Source: Bathymodiolus brooksi
Lineage: Eukaryota; Mollusca; Bivalvia; Mytilida; Modiolidae
Reading direction: 5' to 3'
Assembly: GCA_963680875.1 (NCBI GenBank)
Contig: OY804575.1
Coordinates: forward strand, 33,949,103-34,013,102
DNA length: 64,000 bases
Below are positions 47,098-59,916 of this stretch, one piece after another (within the stretch, counting starts at the first letter, position 1; every line of letters starts with the position of its first letter). The position numbers and the translations under genes are program-made. Below the pieces are notes generated by a model, which saw nothing but the letters and a program-made list of their open reading frames with translations, made no database searches and was not told the DNA's origin.

Positions 47098-47171
47098 ATA
47101 AGTAGTGAAGATTCCTTCAAGTATAAAGAACAGACGTTTCATGTTGGAGATACTGTGTATATTGAACCTAG
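47098..47171 (+). CDS. PBRM1: PBRM1 exon 18: start of BAH1
   Basis: 74 nt, phase 0 in and two bases out. It encodes ISSEDSFKYKEQTFHVGDTV and then YIEPR. F.VGD.VY is the typical BAH opening. Acceptor ACAATTATAG, donor TAG|GTATGT. Confidence 0.92.
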
Positions 47172-47476
47172 GTATGTTGTAGCATCTATTCCTTTATTAT
47201 AGGTTATGCTCCATCATTGGTCTTGTATCTATTAAAAAATTGCCAAAGGCAGGAAATTTTATTAGTTAAGTGTTGATTTTTAACTCCCTTCCTTCCATAG
47301 AGTTTTTAATTGATTAACCTAGTAAGTTATGACAAGACAATAAGGTATCAACTTACTTGGATGAACAATATATGTAACCCAAATCTGGTGTTAGATTGCA
47401 TGCATAATGTATTAATATAGAAAACAAAGTGTGTATGTGTTATTTATCAATTGATTTATTAAGTTAATGTTTACAG

Positions 47477-47615
47477 AGAAGAAGGACAGGAGCCCTATAT
47501 TATGTGTATAGAGAAGTTGTTTGTTGACTCAGCAGGAATACAAACATTGTATGGATTCTGGTTTTATAGACCTAATGAAACATTCCATTCTGCTACCAGG
47601 AAATTTCTAGAGAAG
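47477..47615 (+). CDS. PBRM1: PBRM1 exon 19: BAH1 core
   Basis: 139 nt. The first base completes Arg. It encodes EEGQEPYIMCIEKLFVDSAG and then GFWFYRPNETFHSATRKFLE. The WFYRP.ETFH motif is diagnostic for PBRM1 BAH1. Donor AAG|GTGAGG. Confidence 0.96.
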
Positions 47616-47724
47616 GTGAGGAGCTTTTTTATATTGATATTGACATGATTAAGTTAACCCTTTGCAAGTAGTTTTTCTTATAGAATTTTGTGACACAAAA
47701 TTATTTGTATTGCATATTCATATT

Positions 47725-47890
47725 AAATCAGACTGTCTCAGTGATGTAATGATTTGCATACCCACCTTGAATGAGATAAATTGTTGGTTTGATCCATGGT
47801 TGTGTAAAACTGCAAACTATGAAATTGGTATTTGCTGCTTCTCCATTAAGGCACATATTATGTAGAGTAAGAACAAACACTGGTGTGTTC
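47725..47890 (+). mobile_element. tRNA-derived SINE (family C) seeding the 48-bp array
   Basis: GACTGTCTCAGTGATGTAAT, then a B-box-like GGTTTGATCCATGG, TTGGTATTTGCTGCTTCTCC and AGAGTAAGAACAAACACTGG. The last part runs straight into the first 48-bp unit (AATCAGGATAACGTGTCAG), which corresponds to GAGTCAGGATCATGTGTC of the copy at 33310. Confidence 0.65.
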
Positions 47891-50800
47891 AGAATCAGGA
47901 TAACGTGTCAGAGTGGAGCAATAATGTCTATATGTGGACTGATCAGGATAACGTGTCAGAGTGGAGCAATAATGTGTATGTGGACTGATCAGGATAACGT
48001 GTCAGAGTGGAGCAATAATGTCTATATGTGGACTGATCAGGATAACGTGTCAGAGTGGAGCAATAATGTCTATATGTGGACTGATCAGGATAACGTGTCA
48101 GAGTGGAGCAATAATGTGTATGTGGACTGATCAGGATAACGTGTCAGAGTGGAGCAATAATGTCTATATGTGGACTGATCAGGATAACGTGTCAGAGTGG
48201 AGCAATAATGTCTATATGTGGACTGATCAGGATAATGTGTCAGAGTGGAGCAATAATGTCTATATGTGGACTGATCAGGATAACGTGTCAAGTGAAGCAA
48301 TAATGTCTATATGTGGACTGATCAGGATAACGTGTCAGAGTGGAGCAATAATGTCTATGTGGACTGATCAGGATAACGTGTCAGAGTGGAGCAATAATGT
48401 ATATGTGGACTGATCAGGATAACGTGTCAGAGTGGAGCAATAATGTCTATATGTGGACTGATCAGGATAACGTGTCAGAGTGGAGCAATAATGTGTATGT
48501 GGACTGATCAGGATAACGTGTCAGAGTGGAGCAATAATGTCTATATGTGGACTGATCAGGATAACGTGTCAGAGTGGAGCAATAATGTCTATATGTGGAC
48601 TGATCAGGATAATGTGTCAGAGTGGAGCAATAATGTCTATATGTGGACTGATCAGGATAACGTGTCAGATTGGAGCAATAATGTCTATATGTGGACTGAT
48701 CAGGATAATGTGTCAGAGTGGAGCAATAATGTCTATGTGGACTGATCAGGATAACGTGTCAGAGTGGAGCAATAATGTCTATATGTGGACTGATCTGGAT
48801 AACATGTCAGAGTGGAGCAATAATGTCTATATGTGGACTGATCAGGATAACGTGTCAGAGTGGAGCAATAATGTCTATATGTGGACTGATCAGGATAACG
48901 TGTCAGAGTGGAGCAATAATGTCTCTATGTGGACTGATCAGGATAACATGTCAGAGTGGAGCAATAAAATCTATATGTGGACTGATCAGGATAACGTGTC
49001 AGAGTGGAGCAATAATGTCTATATGTGGACTGATCAGGATGACGTGTCAGAGTGGAGCAATAATGTCTATATGTGGACTGATCAGGATAACGTGTCAGAG
49101 TGGAGCAATAATGTCTGTATGTGGAATGATCAGGAAAACGTGTCAGAGTGGAGCAATATTGTCTATATGTGGACTGATCAGGATAACGTGTCAGAGTGAA
49201 GCAATAATGTCTATATGTGGACTGATCAGGATAATGTGTCAGAGTGGAGCAATAATGTCTATATATGGACTGATTAGGATAATGTGTCAGAGTGAAGCAA
49301 TAATGTCTATATGTGGACTGATCAGGATAACGTGTCAGAGTGGAGCAATAATGTCTATATGTGGACCGATCAGGATAATGTGTCAGAGTGGATCAATAAT
49401 GTATATGTGGACTGATCAGGATAACGTGTCAGAGTGGAGCAATAATGTCTATATGTGGACTGATCAGGATAATGTGTCAGAGTGGAGCAATAATGTCTAT
49501 ATGTGGACTGATCAGGATAATGTGTCAGAGTGGAGCAATAATGTATATATGTGGACTGATCAGGATAACGTGTCAGAGTGGAGCAATAATGTCTATATGT
49601 GGACTGATCAGGATAACATGTCAGAGTGGAGCAATAATGTCTAAATGTGGACTGATCAGGATAACGTGTCAGAGTGGAGCAATAATGTCTATATGTGGAC
49701 TGATCAGGATAACGTGTCAGAGTGGAGCAATAATGTCTATATGTGGACTGATCAGGATAACGTGTCAGAGTGGAGCAATAATGTCTATGTGTGGACTGAT
49801 CAGGATAACGTGTCAGAGTGGAGCAATAATGTCTGTGGACTGATCAGGATAACGTGTCAGAGTGGAGCAATAATGTCTATATGTGGACTGATCAGGATAA
49901 CGTGTCAGATTGGATCAATAATGTATATGTGGACTGATCAGGATAACGTGTCAGAGTGGAGCAATAATGTCTATATGTGGACTGATCAGGATAACATGTC
50001 AGAGTGGAGCAATAATGTCTATATGTGGACTGATCAGGATAATGTGTCAGAGTGGAGCAATAATGTCTAAATGTGGACTGATCATGATAACGTGTCAGAG
50101 TGGAGCAATAATGTCTATATGTGGACTGATCAGGATAACGTGTCAGAGTGGAGCAATAATGTCTATATGTGAACTGATCAGGATAACGTGTCAGAGTGGA
50201 GCAATAATGTCTATGTGTGGACTGATCAGGATAACGTGTCAGAGTGGAGCAATAATGTCTGTGGACTGATCAAGATAACGTGTCAGAGTGAAGCAATAAT
50301 GTCTATATGTGGACTGATCAGGATAACGTGTCAGAGTGGAGCAATAATGTCTATATGTGGACTGATCAGGATAACGTGTCAGAGTGGAGCAATAATGTGT
50401 ATGTGGACTGATCAGGATAACGTGTCAGAGTGGAGCAATAATGTCTATATGTGGACTGATCAGGATAACGTGTCAGAGTGGAGCAATAATGTCTATATGT
50501 GGACTGATCAGGATAATGTGTCAGAGTGGAGCAATAATGTCTATATGTGGACTGATCAGGATAACGTGTCAGATTGGAGCAATAATGTCTATATGTGGAC
50601 TGATCAGGATAATGTGTCAGAGTGGAGCAATAATGTCTATGTGGACTGATCAGGATAACGTGTCAGAGTGGAGCAATAATGTCTATATGTGGACTGATCT
50701 GGATAACATGTCAGAGTGGAGCAATAATGTCTATATGTGGACTGATCAGGATAACGTGTCAGAGTGGAGCAATAATGTCTATATGTGGACTGATCAGGAT

Positions 50801-53800
50801 AACGTGTCAGAGTGGAGCAATAATGTCTCTATGTGGACTGATCAGGATAACATGTCAGAGTGGAGCAATAAAATCTATATGTGGACTGATCAGGATAACG
50901 TGTCAGAGTGGAGCAATAATGTCTATATGTGGACTGATCAGGATGACGTGTCAGAGTGGAGCAATAATGTCTATATGTGGACTGATCAGGATAACGTGTC
51001 AGAGTGGAGCAATAATGTCTGTATGTGGAATGATCAGGAAAACGTGTCAGAGTGGAGCAATATTGTCTATATGTGGACTGATCAGGATAACGTGTCAGAG
51101 TGAAGCAATAATGTCTATATGTGGACTGATCAGGATAATGTGTCAGAGTGGAGCAATAATGTCTATATGTGGACTGATCAGGATAATGTGTCAGAGTGGA
51201 GCAATAATGTCTATATATGGACTGATCAGGATAATGTGTCAGAGTGAAGCAATAATGTCTATATGTGGACTGATCAGGATAACGTGTCAGAGTGGAGCAA
51301 TAATGTCTATATGTGGACCGATCAGGATAATGTGTCAGAGTGGATCAATAATGTATATGTGGACTGATCAGGATAACGTGTCAGAGTGGAGCAATAATGT
51401 CTATATGTGGACTGATCAGGATAATGTGTCAGAGTGGAGCAATAATGTCTATATGTGGACTGATCAGGATAATGTGTCAGAGTGGAGCAATAATGTATAT
51501 ATGTGGACTGATCAGGATAACGTGTCAGAGTGGAGCAATAATGTCTATATGTGGACTGATCAGGATAACATGTCAGAGTGGAGCAATAATGTCTAAATGT
51601 GGACTGATCAGGATAACGTGTCAGAGTGGAGCAATAATGTCTATATGTGGACTGATCAGGATAACGTGTCAGAGTGGAGCAATAATGTCTATATGTGGAC
51701 TGATCAGGATAACGTGTCAGAGTGGAGCAATAATGTCTATGTGTGGACTGATCAGGATAACGTGTCAGAGTGGAGCAATAATGTCTGTGGACTGATCAGG
51801 ATAACGTGTCAGAGTGGAGCAATAATGTCTATATGTGGACTGATCAGGATAACGTGTCAGATTGGATCAATAATGTATATGTGGACTGATCAGGATAACG
51901 TGTCAGAGTGGAGCAATAATGTCTATATGTGGACTGATCAGGATAACATGTCAGAGTGGAGCAATAATGTCTATATGTGGACTGATCAGGATAATGTGTC
52001 AGAGTGGAGCAATAATGTCTAAATGTGGACTGATCATGATAACGTGTCAGAGTGGAGCAATAATGTCTATATGTGGACTGATCAGGATAACGTGTCAGAG
52101 TGGAGCAATAATGTCTATATGTGAACTGATCAGGATAACGTGTCAGAGTGGAGCAATAATGTCTATGTGTGGACTGATCAGGATAACGTGTCAGAGTGGA
52201 GCAATAATGTCTGTGGACTGATCAGGATAACGTGTCAGAGTGAAGCAATAATGTCTATATGTGGACTGATCAGGATAACGTGTCAGAGTGAAGCAATAAT
52301 GTCTATATGTGGACTGATCAGGATAACGTGTCAGAGTGGAGCAATAATGTCTATATGTGGACTGATCAGGATAACGTGTCAGAGTGGAGCAATAATGTCT
52401 ATATGTCAGAGTGGAGCAATAATGTCTATATGTGGACTGATCAGGATAATGTGTCAGAGTGAAGCAATAATGTCTATATGTGGACTGATCAGGATAACGT
52501 GTCAGAGTGGAGCAATAATGTCTATATATGGACTGATCAGGATAACATGTCAGAGTGGAGCAATAATGTCTATATGTGGACTGATCAGGATAACGTGTCA
52601 GAGTGAAGCAATAATGTCTATATGTGGACTGATCAGGATAATGTGTCAGAGTGGAGGAATAATGTCTATATGTTGACTGATCAGGATAACGTGTCAGAGT
52701 GGAGCAATAATGTCTATATGTGGACTGATCAGGATAACGTGTCAGAGTGAAGCAATAATGTCTATATGTGGACTGATCAGGATAACGTGTCAAAGTGAAG
52801 CAATAATGTCTATATGTGGACTGATCAGGATAACGTGTCAGAGTGAAGCAATAATGTTTATATGTGGACTGATCAGGATAATGTGTCAGAGTGGAGCAAT
52901 AATGTCTATATGTGAACTGATCAGGATAATGTGTCAGTGGAGCAATAATGTCTATATGTGGACTGATCAGGATAACGTGTCAGAGTGGAGCAATAATGTC
53001 TATATGTGGACTGATCTGGATAACATGTCAGAGTGAAGCAATAATGTCTATATGTGGACTGATCAGGATAACGTGTCAGAGTGGAGCAATAATGTCTATA
53101 TGTGGACTGATCAGGATAATGTGTCAGAGTGGAGCAATAATGTCAATATGTGGACTGATCAGGATAACGTGTCAGAGTGGAGCAATGATGTCTATATGTG
53201 GACTGATCAGGATAACGTGTCAGAGTGAAGCAATAATGTCTATATGTGGACTGATCAGGATAATGTGTCAGAGTGAAGCAATAATGTTTATATGTGGACT
53301 GATCAGGATAATGTGTCAGAGTGGAGCAATAATGTCTATATGTGAACTGATCAGGATAATGTGTCAGTGGAGCAATAATGTCTATATGTGGACTGATCAG
53401 GATAATGTGTCAGAGTGGAGCAATAATGTCTATATGTGGACTGATCAGGATAACGTGTCAGAGTGGAGCAATAATGTCTATATGTGGACTGATCAGGATA
53501 ACGTGTCAGAGTGGAGCAATAATGTCAATATGTGGACTGATCAGGATAACGTGTCAGAGTGGAGCAATAATGTCTATATGTGGACTGATCAGGATAATGT
53601 GTCAGTGGAGCAATAATGTCTATATGTGGACTGATCAGGATAACGTGTCAGAGTGGAGCAATAATGTCTATATGTGGACTATCAGGATAATGTGTCAGAG
53701 TGGAGCAATAATGTCTATATGTGGACTGATCAGGATAATGTGTCAGTGGAACAATAATGTCTATATGTGGACTGATCAGGATAACGTGTCAGAGTGGAGC

Positions 53801-55698
53801 AATAATGTCTATATGTGGACTGATCAGGATAACATGTCAGAGTGGAGCAATAATGTCTATATGTGGACTGATCAGGATAATGTGTCAGAGTGGAGCAATA
53901 ATGTCTAAATGTGGACTGATCAGGATAACGTGTCAGAGTGGAGCAATAATGTCTATATGTGGACTGATCAGGATAACGTGTCAGAGTGGAGCAATAATGT
54001 CTATATGTGAACTGATCAGGATAACGTGTCAGAGTGGAGCAATAATGTCTATGTGTGGACTGATCAGGATAACGTGTCAGAGTGGAGCAATAATGTCTGT
54101 GGACTGATCAGGATAACGTGTCAGAGTGAAGCAATAATGTCTATATGTGGACTGATCAGGATAACGTGTCAGAGTGAAGCAATAATGTCTATATGTGGAC
54201 TGATCAGGATAACGTGTCAGAGTGGAGCAATAATGTCTATATGTGGACTGATCAGGATAACGTGTCAGAGTGGAGCAATAATGTCTATATGTCAGAGTGG
54301 AGCAATAATGTCTATATGTGGACTGATCAGGATAATGTGTCAGAGTGAAGCAATAATGTCTATATGTGGACTGATCAGGATAACGTGTCAGAGTGGAGCA
54401 ATAATGTCTATATATGGACTGATCAGGATAACATGTCAGAGTGGAGCAATAATGTCTATATGTGGACTGATCAGGATAACGTGTCAGAGTGAAGCAATAA
54501 TGTCTATATGTGGACTGATCAGGATAATGTGTCAGAGTGGAGGAATAATGTCTATATGTTGACTGATCAGGATAACGTGTCAGAGTGGAGCAATAATGTC
54601 TATATGTGGACTGATCAGGATAACGTGTCAGAGTGAAGCAATAATGTCTATATGTGGACTGATCAGGATAACGTGTCAAAGTGAAGCAATAATGTCTATA
54701 TGTGGACTGATCAGGATAACGTGTCAGAGTGAAGCAATAATGTTTATATGTGGACTGATCAGGATAATGTGTCAGAGTGGAGCAATAATGTCTATATGTG
54801 AACTGATCAGGATAATGTGTCAGTGGAGCAATAATGTCTATATGTGGACTGATCAGGATAACGTGTCAGAGTGGAGCAATAATGTCTATATGTGGACTGA
54901 TCTGGATAACATGTCAGAGTGAAGCAATAATGTCTATATGTGGACTGATCAGGATAACGTGTCAGAGTGGAGCAATAATGTCTATATGTGGACTGATCAG
55001 GATAATGTGTCAGAGTGGAGCAATAATGTCAATATGTGGACTGATCAGGATAACGTGTCAGAGTGGAGCAATGATGTCTATATGTGGACTGATCAGGATA
55101 ACGTGTCAGAGTGAAGCAATAATGTCTATATGTGGACTGATCAGGATAACGTGTCAGAATGAAGCAATAATGTTTATATGTGGACTGATCAGGATAATGT
55201 GTCAGAGTGGAGCAATAATGTCTATATGTGAACTGATCAGGATAATGTGTCAGTGGAGCAATAATGTCTATATGTGGACTGATCAGGATAACGTGTCAGA
55301 GTGGAGCAATAATGTCTATATGTGGACTGATCAGGATAACGTGTCAGAGTGGAGCAATAATGTCAATATGTGGACTGATCAGGATAACGTGTCAGAGTGG
55401 AGCAATAATGTCTATATGTGGACTGATCAGGATAATGTGTCAGTGGAGCAATAATGTCTATATGTGGACTGATCAGGATAATGTGTCAGAGTGGAGCAAT
55501 AATGTCTATATGTGGACTATCAGGATAATGTGTCAGAGTGGAGCAATAATGTCTATATGTGGACTGATCAGGATAATGTGTCAGTGGAACAATAATGTCT
55601 ATATGTGGACTGATCAGGATAACGTGTCAGAGTGGAGCAATAATGTCTATATGTGGACTGATCAGGATAACATGTCAGAGTGGAGCAATAATGTCTAT
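47891..55698 (+). repeat. 48-bp satellite array (about 162 units) with higher-order duplications
   Basis: The unit is GATCAGGATAACGTGTCAGA, GTGGAGCAATAATGTCTATA, TGTGGACT. Variants include AATGTG and AACATG at the central AACGTG, GTGAAGC, and deletion of 3-6 bp. Long runs of variants repeat: 48537-49199 matches 50441-51103 (shift 1904), 49445 onward matches 51397 (shift 1952, one extra unit), and 52140-52676 matches 54026-54562 (shift 1886). The 48-bp period keeps frames open on both strands, explaining many nested frames (MWTDQDNVSEWSNNVY; CGLIRITCQSGAIMSI). Confidence 0.97.
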
Positions 55699-55795
55699 AA
55701 AGGTACAACAGACAGCTAATTTTAATTAGATTGACAATGAACAATATTGCTTGTAAATAATCATCAATTATAATGAAAATGATTTTATTTTTCAG

Positions 55796-55897
55796 GAAGT
55801 TTTTAAAAGTGACATCTACACCAATACACCATTAACACAGGTCATAGGTCGTTGTAATGTCATGTATGTCAAAGACTATTTCAAGATGAAACCAGAG
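55796..55897 (+). CDS. PBRM1: PBRM1 exon 20: BAH1, continued
   Basis: 34 codons, phase 0 to 0: EVFKSDIYTNTPLTQVIGRC then NVMYVKDYFKMKPE. It continues directly from LEK of exon 19 across the 48-bp satellite (8.2-kb intron). Donor GAG|GTATGT. Confidence 0.95.
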
Positions 55898-55997
55898 GTA
55901 TGTCATTATTACAAGTACATGATACATTCTATTTGATGGAATAGACTTTAGCAATGTCTCATGAATGCCAAGAGTATGTCATTGTTATGACAGGTTA

Positions 55998-56262
55998 AAG
56001 TTCAGGGTTATGGTTATGGTGTTTAATGCCACTTTCAACAATATTTAAGTTATATTGTGGCAGTCAGTTTTATTGGTGGTGGAAACCAGAGTACCCGGAG
56101 AAAACCACTGACCTGTCACAAGTCACTGACAAACTTCATCACATTATGTTGATCGAGTACACCTCGCCATGAGTGGGATTCGAACTCACAACGTTAGTAG
56201 TGATAGGCACTGATGCATTGGTAGTTGTAAATCCAACCACGATGGCTCTGAATGGTTAAAGT
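55998..56262 (-). mobile_element. SINE (family A), near-complete, reverse orientation
   Basis: It carries a perfect B-box on the minus strand (reverse of GGGATTCGAACTC at about 56176), the domain TGGTGTTTAATGCCACTTTC and the head CCAACCACGATGGCTC. Confidence 0.8.
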
Positions 56263-56364
56263 TCAATATGTCATGTGAGTTAATAATTTTTCGTAATCAA
56301 GCCAGATATATGTCATTATTATCACAGATTAATAAATATAACTGAATCCTGCATGTGCAATTTT

Positions 56365-57645
56365 TAGCTCGCCTTGCCAAAGGCAATGTGAGCTTTTGCC
56401 ATCACTTGGCGTCCATCGTCCATTAACTTTTCACATTTTAATCTTCTCCTCTGAAACCAAATGAAGTGAAACTTGGTAGGAAGCATCTATGGAAGGTCCT
56501 CTCTAAAGATTGCTCATTTTGTACCGATCTATTAACAAACATGGCCACCATAGGCAATTCTTGTTTCTGATTGGCCGATTTTGAAAAATCTTCTCCTCTG
56601 AACCCGCTTGGCCAAATGAACCGAAACTTGGTAGGAAGCATCTATGGCAGATCCTCTATAAAGATTGCTCATTTCGTCCCGATCCGTTAAGGCAATTCTT
56701 GTTTCTGATTGGTTAATTTCTAAAAATTCTTCTCCTCTGAAACCGCTTGTCCAAATGAATCGAAACTTGGTAGGAAGCATCCTTGGAAGGTCCTCTATAA
56801 AGATTGCTAATTTAGTTCCGATCCGTTAACAAACATGGCCGCCACAGACAATTCTTGTTTCTGATGGGTTGATTTCTAAGAAATCGTCTCCTCTAAAACC
56901 ACTTTGCCAAATGAATCGAAACTTGGCAGGAAGCATCCTTGGAAGTCCACTATAAAGATTGCTCATTTCGTTCCGATCCGTTAACAAACATGGCCACCAT
57001 AGGCAATTCTTATTTCTGATTGGCCGATTTTTAAAAATCTTCTCCTCTGAAACTGCTTTGCCAAATGAAGCGAAACTTGGTAGGAAGCATCTATGGCAGG
57101 TCCTCTCTAAAGATTGCTCATTTTGTCTCAATCCGTTAACAAACATGGCCACCACAGGCAATTCTTGTTTCTGATTGGTTAATTTCTAAAAAATTGTCTC
57201 TAAAACCACTAGGCCAAATGAATCGAAATTTGGTAGGAAACATCCTTGGAAGGTCCTCTATATAGATTAGTTTGCTCATTTAGTTCCGATCCGTTAACAA
57301 ACATGGCCTCCACAGGCAATTCTTGTTTCTGATTTATTGATTTCTGAAAAATCGTCTCCTCTAAAACCGCTAGGCCAAATGAATCAAAACTTGTTAGGAA
57401 GCATCCTTGGAAGGTCATCTATAAATATTGCGCATTTAGTTCCCATCCGTTAATAAACATGGCCGCCACAGGCCGTTCTTGTTTCTGATTGGTCAATTTC
57501 TAAAAATCTTCTTCTCTGTAACTGCTTAGCCAAATGAACCGAAACTTGGTGGAAAGCACCTATGAAAGGTTCTGCATTAAGTTTCCTCAAAGCAGAATGA
57601 AAGGTGAGCGACACAGGCTCAGCCCACTGGGCCTCTAGTTATTTG
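56365..57645. mobile_element. composite element with about 150-bp tandem core (8 copies)
   Basis: It starts AGCTCGCCTTGCCAAAGGCA and GCTTTTGCCATCACTTGGCG, then eight units containing CGAAACTTGGTAGGAAGCAT, AAAGATTGCTCATTT and GTTAACAAACATGGCC. It ends GGTGAGCGACACAGGCTCAG and GGGCCTCTAG. The start matches another copy entering at 63943. Minus-strand open frames through it are fortuitous. Confidence 0.7.
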
Positions 57646-57733
57646 TCAATGTTATTATAGCTCAATATTATGTTGTTAAGAAACAATTAAGTCTACTTAG
57701 TTCTACTTAGGATGTTTTTGTTTTGTTTTTTAG

Positions 57734-57808
57734 GGATTTTCTGATAAAGATGTTTATGTTTGTGAGTCAAGGTATTCTTCCAGGTTGAGAGGATTCAAGA
57801 AAATCAAG
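57734..57808 (+). CDS. PBRM1: PBRM1 exon 21: BAH1, CESRY segment
   Basis: 25 codons, phase 0 to 0: GFSDKDVYVCESRYSSRL then RGFKKIK. D.DV.VCESRY is a hallmark of PBRM1 BAH1. Donor AAG|GTAAGA. Confidence 0.95.
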
Positions 57809-58068
57809 GTAAGAACAAATTTAGGATAAATTGAATGTATTGAATATCTGAATCTTCATGCTTTCTTACCACTAAAGGTAAGGATGCATATTGTTTCATT
57901 GATTTGATTAAAATATCTTGGATGGAGTTATTCTTCAGTATTAATACAATACAGGCAAATCAGAATGAAATATGAAAAATATAAATATGGAAAAATTTGA
58001 GAATTTAGAAGGAATTATACAATTTTGCTTTGAGAACTACAACCATTAATTTTTATTGTCTTTTATAG

Positions 58069-58215
58069 ATATGGCCAGTTCCCAGAAATGACCAAATAAT
58101 TATGATACCACGAGAGATTCCTTTAGTTCCAGTCAGAGTAGCTTCTGTATTTGTTGACAAAGAGAAGGAGGAAACAGATGATGGAGACAACAGTGTATTA
58201 GATAAAATCAGACTG
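58069..58215 (+). CDS. PBRM1: PBRM1 exon 22: end of BAH1 and acidic linker
   Basis: 49 codons, phase 0 to 0: IWPVPRNDQIIMIPREIPL, then VPVRVASVFVDKEKEETDDG. It matches FVPRDVPLPVVRVASVF (from memory). Donor CTG|GTAAGT. Confidence 0.95.
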
Positions 58216-58257
58216 GTAAGTATTGTATGGAATCTTGGGAACTTGTGAATATAGCTT

Positions 58258-58513
58258 TGGTTTGGTTTATGGTGTTTGATGCCACTTTCAACAATATTTC
58301 AGTTATATCGTGGCAGTCAGTTTTATTGGTGGAGGAAACCGGAGAAAAACACCGCCCTGTCACAAGTCGCTGACAAACTTGATCACATAATGTTATATCG
58401 AGTACACTTCGCCTGAGCGGGGTTCGAACTCACAACATAAGTGGTGATAGGCACTGATAGCATAGGTAGTTGTAAATCCAACTACCATATGATTATGACC
58501 ACGACGGCCCCTT
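58258..58513 (-). mobile_element. SINE (family A), complete, reverse orientation
   Basis: TGGTGTTTGATGCCACTTTC at the 3' end, B-box as GGGGTTCGAACTC at about 58419, and head CATATGATTATGACCACGAC followed by GGCCCC. About 40 bp after the exon 22 donor. Confidence 0.8.
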
Positions 58514-58705
58514 GTCAATATATAAATAAGATGATGGAGATTTGTGAATTTATCAACCAGTCAAAGTAAAGCGGAATTCAATATATTTTCAATAATAAAT
58601 ATATACTTTTATTGCTTTGTTTTGCGAGAATGGATTTCTCAGAGCAATATTACATCAAAGGCGATGAAAGATACATGAAAGTTTTTATTGTTTTTATTTT
58701 TACAG

Positions 58706-58866
58706 GATGTTCGGATAGACAATTTACAGAGTGAAGATGGTTGTGTTTACTTTGAACAGTTGGGATGTAAAGCTGGTTCCTTTAAGATTGGTGATTGTGT
58801 ATATGCTAGATCAGCTAAAGATAAACCAGTCATTGGTCGAATAGAAAAAATCTGGACTAATCAAAT
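58706..58866 (+). CDS. PBRM1: PBRM1 exon 23: start of BAH2
   Basis: 161 nt, phase 0 in and two bases out. It encodes EDGCVYFEQLGCKAGSFKIG, then DCVYARSAKDKPVIGRIEKI. It matches GCHYFEQL..LKVGDCVF..RVGRIEKVW (from memory). Donor AAAT|GTAAAT. Confidence 0.95.
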
Positions 58867-59410
58867 GTAAATATTAATGATAATAGCTCAACATTTGTAG
58901 TATACATTTCATTATTTTGATCTTTGGCAAATGTTTTAAGGCAAGTAGTATCTTCTTTCTCATGTTATGTTTTAATGAAAAGGCAGTGATTGGTCATGTG
59001 TGTTTTAACATGGTTGTCCTTGAACAGATTCAAGCCAAATTTACACAGAAGCTGATATCAACAATACCTGACTCATATTTGAAACCAGCATATTTTGACA
59101 TGGGTGGTTCATATCATGTTTGTTAAATTAAGAAATGTTCATGTTATAACGACAAAGATGCATAGATGTATAATACATGAACAGAAGTAAAGAATACTGT
59201 CTAGGGGCTGTTTCACACTGAGTTATGCTCATTAGTGAGGACCCTACAGTGACTGTTATTAAATATAGAACAGCTGTAAAAGCACTGTTTCTTTACTTTA
59301 TTTTGTTTCTAAATGTATAGTTGGATATTCTCTCATGTCCATGTTCTTACTAATTTCTAATACAATGTATATTTATTATTATAAAGTTTTTAATATTCTT
59401 CGTTTGACAG
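58867..59410. other. intron 23, nothing recognised
   Basis: AT-rich; a 69-codon open frame at 58917 is not supported by homology. Acceptor CGTTTGACAG. Confidence 0.5.
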
Positions 59411-59583
59411 GGGAGAGCCATTGATAACTGGTTCCTGTTTTGTTTTCCCTATTGACATTGAACATTCACCAACTCGTCTGTTCTACAAAAAGGAGGTATT
59501 CTTTACTGCTACAGAAGAAACACTATCCATGAATAATATAGAAGGGAAATGTTCAGTTCTACACATCAAGGATTACTACACAA
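59411..59583 (+). CDS. PBRM1: PBRM1 exon 24: BAH2 core
   Basis: 173 nt, starts with the last base of Met and ends after the first base of Ser. It encodes GEPLITGSCFVFPIDIEHS, PTRLFYKKEVFFTATEETL and SMNNIEGKCSVLHIKDYYT. PT..FYKKEVF and GKC.VL are strongly conserved. Donor ACAA|GTAAGG. Confidence 0.95.
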
Positions 59584-59616
59584 GTAAGGCTATAATTCTT
59601 CTTCAAGATTAGTAAT

Positions 59617-59703
59617 ATTTATACCACAATATCAACAGTTAAACAACCGAACGCGAAATGTGAGATTGTTTAACCATTTAACTCAGAAAACTGTGGTATA
59701 AAT
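59617..59703. repeat. fold-back MITE-like repeat
   Basis: The outer arms ATTTATACCACA and TGTGGTATAAAT are perfect inverted repeats; inside, GTTAAACAA pairs with TTGTTTAAC. It lies 33 bp after the exon 24 donor. Confidence 0.65.
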
Positions 59704-59916
59704 GATTTGTATCATGAAGCCATGCAATATCACATATAGGTCGTTGATTATTGCACAGCTCTCTGAGAGTAATAAAAGTACAGCCCAGATTTAAAGCATA
59801 CAACATCTCGTATCTGTGTGTATTATTTCATAGCTCTTAGCTGTTGCTTACATTCTGGTATGCAAACCATAAAAAGATCAAAGGAAAAGAATGCATTCAT
59901 GTTACAACAATTAATA

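Noticed and set aside
47789..55719. Many open frames of 100-305 codons on both strands (MWTDQDNVSEW, CGLIRITCQSG, TRYPDQSTYRHYC peptides)
   Set aside because: The 48-bp period is a multiple of three, so stop-free units give long frames. Their positions follow repeat variants, and they lie inside a PBRM1 intron.
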